Below, one piece after another: positions 19,621 through 29,752 of a DNA stretch of 64,000 nt. This DNA comes from Novosphingobium lindaniclasticum LE124 (lineage in GTDB: Bacteria; Pseudomonadota; Alphaproteobacteria; Sphingomonadales; Sphingomonadaceae). Under the pieces are notes generated by a model. The model was not told the DNA's origin and did no database searches. It worked only from the letters and a program-made list of their open reading frames with translations. Position numbers and translations under genes: made by a program. The stretch spans positions 36,024-100,023 of the forward strand of contig NZ_ATHL01000019.1 of the NCBI RefSeq assembly GCF_000445125.1, in the 5' to 3' direction. Each line of letters opens with the position of its first letter. The stretch's first letter is position 1.

Positions 19621-19638
19621 ACGAAACCAAAGTTTCGT
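19621..19638. promoter_or_regulatory. palindrome upstream of opgG
   Basis: ACGAAAC-CAAA-GTTTCGT is a perfect 7-bp inverted repeat located directly upstream of the likely opgG start and inside the 65-bp gap after the adaptor gene. It could be an operator, an mRNA hairpin tuning opgG translation, or a processing site. Nothing in the sequence decides among these. Confidence 0.45.
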
Positions 19639-19683
19639 TGCGCCTGAAGGGTCCTTCTATGGGCGGGCGCGATCACAGCGCCG

Positions 19684-20859
19684 TTAGCGAGAGGGCGGGT
19701 TGCGCCATCCGATGATCACTTCGTCACCGGGCTTGAGGTCGTTGGCGAAAACTTCGGTTCGTTTACCGTCGCCTGCGCCCGTCGAGACATAGACGCGGCG
19801 CGGCTCCCCGTCCGGCGAAACGAGATAAATCCGTGCCCGGCTGCGATCAGCCGAGTTCTCCGGATCGAAGGTGAGCGCCCCGTCCGGCACCAGCATCACG
19901 CCCTTGCGTGCCGGCAGCGCGATCTCGACCGTTGCAGCCATGCCTGGTCGCACCGTTTCGGGCGGGTTCTCCAGAGCAAAAGCCGCCCGGCGCGATCCCG
20001 GGGCATCGGCGCGATCCAGCAGGATCCGTGCGAGCGTGGCCTGCTGGACGGTGTCCGGCATGGCATCGAGCCGCACCCGGGCCACGGTGCCGGCGGCAAT
20101 CTGGGCATTGCCCGCCTTGGCAAGGGGAACCTCGATCTCGAGCGTCTCGTCGCTGGCGGCCAGCGTGAACAGCCGCATTCCGGCGCGGACCCGCTGGCCG
20201 GTGCTGATATTGCGATCCACCACGAAGCCGGTGAAAGGTGCGCGCACCACAGCGGCGGCCAGTTTCTCGCTATCGGCCTTGAGGCGGCTGCGCTCCGCCG
20301 AAATGCGCGCCTGTGCCGCAGCCACTTCGCGGGTCGCGCGCGCGACCGCGCTGCGGGCGCTCTCCAGTTCGTTGATCGCCGGAACCCGGTGCCCCGAACG
20401 CCGCCAGACATCCTCGAACCGACCGAGCTTCGCTGCCGCCTCGTCCCGGGCGGCGCGCGCGGCGGCGAGGTCGGCTTCGGCGGCCGCGACCAGCGAGCGG
20501 TCGGCCGCGAGCGTGCTGCGCAGCGGCTCCGCGTCGATGGTGGCGAGCACCTGCCCTTCCTCCACGCGCCCGCCCGCAGGGACGCCTTCCGCAGTGACGG
20601 TGCCGTCCAGCGTCGCCGCCAAGGCGACTTCGCCGCTGCCGTGGATCGTCCCCTGCTCAGAGATCAGCGGCACCACGTCGCCGCGCTCGACCAGGGCGGT
20701 GTAGTAAGGCGAATCCGTTCCGGTCAGGAACCGGACCAGCAGCATCACCGAAGCGACCGCCGCCAGCGCCAGCAGCGCCACGGTGAGGAAATGCCCCCGC
20801 CCCCGCCTTCTGCCGGCGCCCAGAAATGTATCGAGTTCCCCCGATTCGGCGTTAGTCAC
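19684..20859 (-). CDS. HlyD/RND-type periplasmic adaptor subunit in the glucan operon
   Basis: A 391-residue membrane fusion protein with one N-terminal membrane anchor (about residues 24-42), a biotinyl-lipoyl half domain 'LAATLDGTVTAEGVPAGGRVEEGQVLATID', a coiled-coil hairpin rich in Ala/Glu/Arg (about 115-185), then 'VRAPFTGFVVDRNISTGQRVRAG' and a beta-barrel/MP domain. Start GTG 20859-20857 overlaps the stop of the upstream TolC-like gene by 8 bp; no ATG fits. No pump gene (RND, ABC or MFS) is present in the operon, so its inner-membrane partner is unknown. It may work with OpgH. Confidence 0.85.
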   Translation of the reverse strand: MTNAESGELDTFLGAGRRRGRGHFLTVALLALAAVASVMLLVRFLTGTDSPYYTALVERGDVVPLISEQGTIHGSGEVALAATLDGTVTAEGVPAGGRVEEGQVLATIDAEPLRSTLAADRSLVAAAEADLAAARAARDEAAAKLGRFEDVWRRSGHRVPAINELESARSAVARATREVAAAQARISAERSRLKADSEKLAAAVVRAPFTGFVVDRNISTGQRVRAGMRLFTLAASDETLEIEVPLAKAGNAQIAAGTVARVRLDAMPDTVQQATLARILLDRADAPGSRRAAFALENPPETVRPGMAATVEIALPARKGVMLVPDGALTFDPENSADRSRARIYLVSPDGEPRRVYVSTGAGDGKRTEVFANDLKPGDEVIIGWRNPPSR

Positions 20860-22117
20860 AGGTCGCTGTCCCCACCGGCGGATCGAGATCGGCGGCGGAC
20901 CAGCCGAAGCCTTCCTGCTTGTGCAGGCGAATGACCGTCGCCGCACGGTCCGCCTTCAGGCCGACACGCGCTTCCTCGGCCGCCAGCGCCGCCGCTTCAG
21001 TCACGTAGAGCGTCGCGAAATCCCCGAAACCGGCCCTGTAGGCCGAACGCGCATCGGTGACGGCCCGCTTGGCCTGGGCCGCCGTCTCGGCCAACGCAGC
21101 CTCGCGCTTGTCGAAAGCTGCAAGCGCCACGCGGGTAGAGGCGATTTCCGCGCGCGCGCCCTCTTCCGCCTTGGCCAGCTTCTGCAAGGCGTCCCGCAGA
21201 GCCTGCGGCGTGGCCGGGTCTTCAGGCGCACCGATCGCGGCATCCAGTTGCTCCTGCGTCACTTTCTCGTGCGCGAGGCTGGCTTCGAGGCGACTGCGCA
21301 AGGCGAGAAGGTCTGCCCGGTGCAAAGAAGCGCCGCGGGCCTCGGACGGCGGCGATGCCGGGGCCGCGAAGGTCGGGATATCGGCCTTGTCTCCCAGCGC
21401 CGTGAGCAGGTCGGTGTCGGTCATGCCCGTCAGCGCCGAAAGCCTGCCGCGCGCCTCGTCGTAGCGGGCACGGGTAGCGGCAACATCGGTATCGGCCACG
21501 CCCGCCATGCTGTTGCCCAGCCCGCCATCGATCGCCGTGACAAGACCGGCCTGGCGGCGGAACTCGGCGATCACGGCATTGTCGCGGAACTGGTCGAGCC
21601 GCTCGGTCCGCAGCATCAGGATCTGCTGGAGGCGGCGCACCTGGACATAGGCCAGCGCCACCTCGGTCGCGCGGTCGGCACGGGCCTGTGCGTAGGCATA
21701 GGCCCAGGCCATGCGCGCCGCGTCACGCTCCGGCGCCTCATCCTTGCCGACCAAGGCACGGACTTTGCCCGAGAGCCGGCGCGAGGCGGATGCGTCGGTT
21801 TCTTCCTGCTCGCGAAGCCGAGCAGCGCGGCAGGCGAGGTCGTTATCTGCCGCAAGGCCGCGCTCGATAAGATTGGCGAGCAGCGGATCGCCCGCCGCCC
21901 TCCACCAGTCGCCGTCCTGCGGAGCTTCCACCGGCGGCGCGATCGTCAGGGCAGCATGGGTCTCGGGCGCCTTGGACGTAGCGCACCCGGCAAGCGCCAG
22001 GCTCAGCCCAACGCCGAGCGCCGACACAAAGGGGCCGCGTGCGCGGCGGATGACAACAGGATTTCGCACAAGGGCTGCGATAGCAGCAAAGCGCGCGGAG
22101 GCAATCATGCTGCGCAT
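20852..22117 (-). CDS. TolC/OprM-family lipoprotein lacking the barrel segments
   Basis: A 421-residue protein with a lipobox 'LSLALAGC' (Cys45) and the OprM-family start 'DGDWWRAAGDPLLANLIERGLAADNDL'. Two long helical coiled-coil halves follow. Compared with the true OprM homologue at 46281-47699, about 40 residues are missing at each of the two places where the membrane beta-strands should be: no 'YELDLFG'-like segment and no 'LGPMISW'-like segment. It is first in the operon with an adaptor, opgG and opgH. ATG 22117 follows GGGGTCTTCGC; ATG 22108 is an alternative. A periplasmic scaffold role is inferred. Confidence 0.78.
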   Translation of the reverse strand: MRSMIASARFAAIAALVRNPVVIRRARGPFVSALGVGLSLALAGCATSKAPETHAALTIAPPVEAPQDGDWWRAAGDPLLANLIERGLAADNDLACRAARLREQEETDASASRRLSGKVRALVGKDEAPERDAARMAWAYAYAQARADRATEVALAYVQVRRLQQILMLRTERLDQFRDNAVIAEFRRQAGLVTAIDGGLGNSMAGVADTDVAATRARYDEARGRLSALTGMTDTDLLTALGDKADIPTFAAPASPPSEARGASLHRADLLALRSRLEASLAHEKVTQEQLDAAIGAPEDPATPQALRDALQKLAKAEEGARAEIASTRVALAAFDKREAALAETAAQAKRAVTDARSAYRAGFGDFATLYVTEAAALAAEEARVGLKADRAATVIRLHKQEGFGWSAADLDPPVGTATCD

Positions 22118-22295
22118 GCGAAGACCCCAAGTTCTTGCCTCGGAGGCGAAAAAGCCGCTCTGCAGCCGTTTAAAGGGACATCCGGTAGCGATCGCCGGCT
22201 TTCCGATCCATGTCGCATCGTCCCCTCGCTGCAATTTGCTCGGAGCCGAAACGCATAGGTAAGTGAAGGGTTGTCGAAGGGCGCAGAAAAGAAAA

Positions 22296-22464
22296 GACGC
22301 AGGGGGATCACCCCTGCGTCCCGTTACTATCTGCGATGCGCCCTTCTCTTTAGGGCATGCGCCCGGGGCTGCCTTGGGAGACGTATCGGCTTCGGCGAAA
22401 GGAGGCACGGCGGATAGGCGGCGCACGACTTCTGCATTTCGAGGGTACGGGGGATCATCCCCCG
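22296..22464 (+). repeat. bipartite stem-loop intergenic element, copy 4
   Basis: Hairpin 1 is the longest of the set: GACGCAGGGG pairs with CCCCTGCGTC (22296-22320). Hairpin 2 (CGGGGGATCATCCCCCG) is at 22448-22464. The interior is the most diverged (TTGGGAGACGTATCGGCTTCGGCG). This copy lies between two minus-strand genes, not convergent ones: hairpin 2 ends 17 bp from the pobA stop, while hairpin 1 lies upstream of the glucan operon. Confidence 0.85.
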
Positions 22465-22480
22465 GAACTTCCTCTTTTCC

Positions 22481-23650
22481 TTAGACGGGCAGACCGACGT
22501 AATTCTCGGCGATGACCCGCCGCGCATGTTCGCTCGACGCGATGTAGTCGAGTTCCGCAAGCTGCATCCGGCGCTCGAACGGTCCGTCCTCGGGGAAGCG
22601 GTGCATGAGCTTCGTCAGCGACCAGCTGAAGCGCTCCGCAGCCCATACGCGGCGCAGGGCCTTGCTCGAATAGGCGGGAATGGCGTCGTTGTCGGCCTTC
22701 CTGAAGAAAGCCGTCAGCGCTTCGTGCGCGTAGTGAACGTCGCTGGCGGCAAGGTTGAGGCCCTTGGCGCCGGTCGGCGGGACGATGTGTGCGGCGTCGC
22801 CGCAGAGCAGCAGGCTGCCGTGGCGCATCGGTTCGAAGACGAAGGAGCGCAGCGGCGCGATCGACTTCTCGATGGAAGGCCCGCGCGTGATATGCGCGGC
22901 GGCGTCGGGACCGAGGCGGATCGAGAGTTCGTCCCAGATGCGGTCGTCGCTCCAGTCTTCCAGCTTCTCGGTCAGCGCCACGTCGATGTAGTAGCGGCTG
23001 CGCGTTTGGCTGCGCTGTGAGGCGAGCGCGAAGCCGCGTTCGTGGTGCGCGTAGATCAGTTCGTGGTTGCAGGGCGGCACGTCCGCCAGGATGCCCAGCC
23101 AGCCGAAGGGATAGACGCGCTCGAAAGTCTGGCCGACGCTGGCCGGGATCGCCTGACGCGAGGGGCCGTGAAAACCGTCGCACCCGACGATGAAGCGCGC
23201 GTCGATGCGGTGCTCGGCGCCGTCCTTTGTATAGGTGATGTAGGGCGCGTTGCTTTCGATGTCGTGAAGAGCGACGTCGGCGGCCTGATAGATCACTTCC
23301 AGGTCGCGTTCCTCGCTCGCTTCCATCAGGTCGCGGGTGAGTTCGGTCTGGCCGTAGACCATGACCTGCTTGCCGGTCAGCGCCTTGATGTCGATGCGGA
23401 TCAGGCGCTCGCCGTCGGCCAGGTTGAAGCCGTCGTGCGGCAGGCCTTCCTGCTTCATGCGGGCATCGAGGCCAAGGCGCTCCATCATCGCCACGGTGCC
23501 CTGCTGCAGCACGCCCGCGCGGATGCGCGACAGGACATATTCACCGGTCTGGCGCTCGACGACGACGCAGTCGATACCCTCGGCCCGCAACAGGTGCCCG
23601 AGGAGGAGGCCGGCGGGACCGGCACCGATGATGGCTACTTGCTTGCGCAT
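22481..23650 (-). CDS. pobA: 4-hydroxybenzoate 3-monooxygenase
   Basis: A 389-residue group A flavoprotein hydroxylase converting 4-hydroxybenzoate to protocatechuate with NAD(P)H and O2. FAD/NAD motifs: GAGPAG near the N-terminus, 'CDGFHGPSR' (DG motif) and 'LCGDAAHIVPPTGAKGLNLAASD' (GD motif). Family-specific segments are 'FGWLGILADVPP' and 'SQTRSRYYIDV'. ATG 23648-23650 follows GGGAG with 9-bp spacing; in-frame upstream sequence is not protein-like. Its product feeds the 4,5-cleavage pathway, two enzymes of which lie about 10 kb away. Confidence 0.95.
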   Translation of the reverse strand: MRKQVAIIGAGPAGLLLGHLLRAEGIDCVVVERQTGEYVLSRIRAGVLQQGTVAMMERLGLDARMKQEGLPHDGFNLADGERLIRIDIKALTGKQVMVYGQTELTRDLMEASEERDLEVIYQAADVALHDIESNAPYITYTKDGAEHRIDARFIVGCDGFHGPSRQAIPASVGQTFERVYPFGWLGILADVPPCNHELIYAHHERGFALASQRSQTRSRYYIDVALTEKLEDWSDDRIWDELSIRLGPDAAAHITRGPSIEKSIAPLRSFVFEPMRHGSLLLCGDAAHIVPPTGAKGLNLAASDVHYAHEALTAFFRKADNDAIPAYSSKALRRVWAAERFSWSLTKLMHRFPEDGPFERRMQLAELDYIASSEHARRVIAENYVGLPV

Positions 23651-23804
23651 GTTCGCATTCTCCCAATTCCAAAGCTGCGGGCTCGCTCTTCGACCTTCTG
23701 GCCGACTTGACCGAGGAGCCTCGCTACGACCCCGGGATTGACAGGCCGCGTGGTCTGACGGAATGCACCGGACGGCCATTCTTCCGGTACTTTCGAGACA
23801 TGCC

Positions 23805-24668
23805 ATGACACTTGCCCGGCCCGTTCCATCTTATGTCCTCTATGGCGAGGATATTCCCGAAAGCTCTGCGGAATTCGGGCATATCGAGACGATCGCCGCG
23901 CGAAGTTCCCTGCACGACTGGGAAATCGCACCGCATCGCCATGTCCGGGGCGTGCAGGTCATGCTGGTATCGAAGGGACAGGTGACGCTCACCATCGACG
24001 ATACCACCGAGACGCTCGAAGCGCCCTGTCACATCGTGGTCCCGGCCGGCAGCATTCACGGCTTCCGCTTCCAGCCGGAGACCCTGGGCTATGTGCTGAT
24101 GCTCAGCAGCGGTTTCGCGGAGCGGCGGAGCAGCCCCGGCGATCCGCTGCTCCACGCCGCAACCTACGGCCGCTTCGCAACGACACCGTCGGAGATCCTC
24201 GGGCGGATTGAATTTCTCTGCGCCGAAATGCTCGCTGTACCGCAGGACTGGCGGCGACCGAACGCGCTGTTCCTGTCCATGGCAGAGGCGCTGCTGCGTT
24301 CGCTGCTGCCGGAGGAACAGGCCGCCGACGAAGGCAGCGGCGACCACCGCATCTCGCACCTGCGCCACCTGGTGGAACTGCACTTTCGCGACCAGTTGCC
24401 GGTCGGCTGGTATGCCGAGCGGCTGGGCATGACCGCGCGCACGCTCTCTCGGCTATGCCGTGCGAAGCTGGGCTGCTCGCCGCAGGAACTGCTCCACGCC
24501 CGGCTGGCGCTTGAGGCGCAGCGACTGCTCTGCTTCGCGAACGCCAGCGTGGTGCAGGTTTCGAACGAACTGGGCTTTTCGGACCCCTCGTATTTCTCGC
24601 GGTTTTACCTGCGGATGACGGGGCATCGGCCGCATCTGGACAAGTCCACGCATGCGCATGGGGAGTGA
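23805..24668 (+). CDS. pobR: AraC family transcriptional regulator, PobR-like
   Basis: A 287-residue regulator with an N-terminal cupin-type effector domain ('HDWEIAPHRHVRGVQVMLVSKGQVTL', 'VVPAGSIHGFRFQ') and a C-terminal AraC double HTH ('LPVGWYAERLGMTARTLSRLCRAKLGCSPQELLHARLALEAQRLL...VSNELGFSDPSYFSRFYLRMTG'). It is divergent from pobA across about 155 bp and matches the AraC-type PobR group that activates pobA on 4-hydroxybenzoate. ATG 23805 is chosen; ATG 23763 would add 14 residues. Confidence 0.87.
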   Translation: MTLARPVPSYVLYGEDIPESSAEFGHIETIAARSSLHDWEIAPHRHVRGVQVMLVSKGQVTLTIDDTTETLEAPCHIVVPAGSIHGFRFQPETLGYVLMLSSGFAERRSSPGDPLLHAATYGRFATTPSEILGRIEFLCAEMLAVPQDWRRPNALFLSMAEALLRSLLPEEQAADEGSGDHRISHLRHLVELHFRDQLPVGWYAERLGMTARTLSRLCRAKLGCSPQELLHARLALEAQRLLCFANASVVQVSNELGFSDPSYFSRFYLRMTGHRPHLDKSTHAHGE

Positions 24669-24683
24669 AGGGGGACGGGAAAA

Positions 24684-24855
24684 GCAGGGGATCATAGACC
24701 CCCTGCACCCCCATAACTGTCGATGACCCGCCCTGCACTATCCCTTGGCGCGCCCCTTGCGTCGGGAGACATAATGGCTGCGCCGCAGGGAGCGCACTGC
24801 CGATAGGTCGCGCGCAAGGTCGACATTCCGAGGGCCTGGGGGATCATCCCCCAGG
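24684..24855 (+). repeat. bipartite stem-loop intergenic element, copy 5
   Basis: Hairpin 1 (GCAGGGG...CCCCTGC) is at 24684-24706 and hairpin 2 (CCTGGGGGATCATCCCCCAGG) at 24835-24855. The interior has the full shared block (GTCGGGAGACATAATGGCTG, CGATAGGTCGCGCG, GTCGACATTCCGAGGG). It lies between convergent pobR and the rhamnosidase gene, ending 11 bp from the rhamnosidase stop. Confidence 0.88.
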
Positions 24856-24866
24856 AGTTCCTCTTC

Positions 24867-28265
<3,399 letters not shown>

Positions 28266-28344
28266 AGTCCCTCCCGGATCCATGGTGATGGTCTTGTCTT
28301 CTTGCACCGGTCACCGAAACCGAAGGGTTTTGGCGGCAGGCGAT

Positions 28345-28371
28345 GCCGGGAGGGCTTTTGCCCTTCCCGGC
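28345..28371 (-). terminator. stem-loop between rhaI and the rhamnosidase gene
   Basis: GCCGGGAGGGC pairs with GCCCTTCCCGGC around TTTT with a single bulge. It lies 24 bp beyond the rhaI stop. There is no T-tract after it on the minus strand, so it may attenuate or stabilise the upstream message rather than end it completely, leaving the rhamnosidase at a lower level. Confidence 0.5.
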
Positions 28372-28394
28372 GGCAGTTCAGGTATTGAAAAAGA

Positions 28395-29687
28395 TCACAC
28401 GATCCCGGCGCCGAGGCCCACAGCCTTGCGTTCCTGCGCCTTGCGGTCGCGCCAGCGGCTTTCGCGGTAGACGCCCAGCACGTCAGCCGCGCCGCCCGCT
28501 TCCACGCGCGCCTTGGCAAGGATCGGGCTGACATCGACGTTGTAGGCCCGGCGCAGCGCCTGGAAGGCCATCATCGTGTCGTTGGCTTCCTGCGAAAGGT
28601 GCAGCGCCTCGCGGTCCACGAGCAGGGCCTTGGCATAGCAGGAGCCGATGGCTTCGGCGGAGGACAGCATCGATTCGATCGGGTCCGTCACGTTGTGCGA
28701 CTGGTCGATCATGTAGCTGGGCTTGAAGCCGTCTCGCGGGGCCAGCTCCGCCTCGACCAGTTCGTTGAACACCAGGAACAGCTGGTGGGGGTTGATCGAA
28801 CCGGAATCGAGGTCGTCGTCGCCGTACTTGCTGTCGTTGAAGTGGAAGCCGCCCAGCTTGCCGAAGCGGTGGAGACGGGCGACGATCTGCTCGATGTTCA
28901 CGTTGGGCGCATGATGGCCCAGGTCCACGAGGCACTTGGCCTTGGGGCCGAGTTCCTGCGCCGCGAGGATCGACGAACCCCAGTCGCTGATCACGGTGGA
29001 GTAGAACGCCGGTTCGAACATCTTGTGTTCCAGCAGCATGCGCCAGTCGTCCGGCAGCGCGGCATAGACTTGTGCCGCTGCGTCCAGATAGCGGTCGAGG
29101 CTGCGGCCAAGGTCCTGCTGGCCCGGGAAGTTGGTGCCGTCCCCCACCCATACGGTCAGATCGGTCGAGCCGAGCTGCCGGCCGATCTCGATGCATTCGA
29201 TGTTGTGCTCGACGGCCTGCTGCCGGGTCGCTTCGATCGTCGAGGAGAGCGAGCCGGTGGCGTAAGTGTGGGCCTGGTCCTTCTGGTCCTGGAAGGTGTT
29301 GGAGTTCACCGCATCGAAGCCGAGGCCGAGGCTGGCGGCTTCCTCGCGCAGGGCCTTGTAATCGCTTACTTTGTCCCAGGGGAAGTGCGGCGAGACGCGC
29401 GGCGTCAGGCGCGAAAGCTGGTTGATGACGGCGCAGTCTTCGAGCTTCTCGTGGATATTCGTCGGCTCGCCCGCGATGGGGAACTTGGCGAAACGCGTGC
29501 CGCCCCGGCCCGCGCCCCACGAAGGGACGGCGACCGAGAAGGCGGCGACCTTGTCCTTGATCGCGTCGATGGCGATGCCCGAACGCTCCAGCTTGCGGCC
29601 GAGCGAGGCATAGTCGTCCTCCAGCGCATCCGCGGCGCGGGCATTGGCTTCGGCGATCAGCTCATCGGAAATCGGCAATCTGCTCAT
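28395..29687 (-). CDS. rhaI: L-rhamnose isomerase (Pseudomonas stutzeri type)
   Basis: A 430-residue TIM-barrel isomerase of the RhaI group, not the E. coli RhaA group. Recognisable segments: 'VAAFSVAVPSWGAGRGGTRFAKFPIAGEPTNI', 'MLLEHKMFEPAFYSTVISDWG', 'CLVDLGHHAPNVNIEQIV' and 'GGFHFNDSKYGDDDLD', which hold the metal-binding Glu, Asp and His residues. It converts L-rhamnose to L-rhamnulose in the cytoplasm. AGAGGA precedes ATG 29687. It lies 65 bp downstream of rhaEW in the same direction, with a 7-bp stem-loop in the gap (29707-29741). Confidence 0.94.
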   Translation of the reverse strand: MSRLPISDELIAEANARAADALEDDYASLGRKLERSGIAIDAIKDKVAAFSVAVPSWGAGRGGTRFAKFPIAGEPTNIHEKLEDCAVINQLSRLTPRVSPHFPWDKVSDYKALREEAASLGLGFDAVNSNTFQDQKDQAHTYATGSLSSTIEATRQQAVEHNIECIEIGRQLGSTDLTVWVGDGTNFPGQQDLGRSLDRYLDAAAQVYAALPDDWRMLLEHKMFEPAFYSTVISDWGSSILAAQELGPKAKCLVDLGHHAPNVNIEQIVARLHRFGKLGGFHFNDSKYGDDDLDSGSINPHQLFLVFNELVEAELAPRDGFKPSYMIDQSHNVTDPIESMLSSAEAIGSCYAKALLVDREALHLSQEANDTMMAFQALRRAYNVDVSPILAKARVEAGGAADVLGVYRESRWRDRKAQERKAVGLGAGIV

Positions 29688-29752
29688 TCTTCTATCCTCT
29701 AGCCCGTTCGGGGGAACGCACCGGTTCGCGCGCTCCCCGAAAACATCTCTTA

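Noticed and set aside
28345..28371. Stem-loop between rhaI and the rhamnosidase gene as a sixth copy of the two-hairpin element
   Set aside because: It has no partner hairpin and none of the shared interior sequence; it is a separate intercistronic hairpin.
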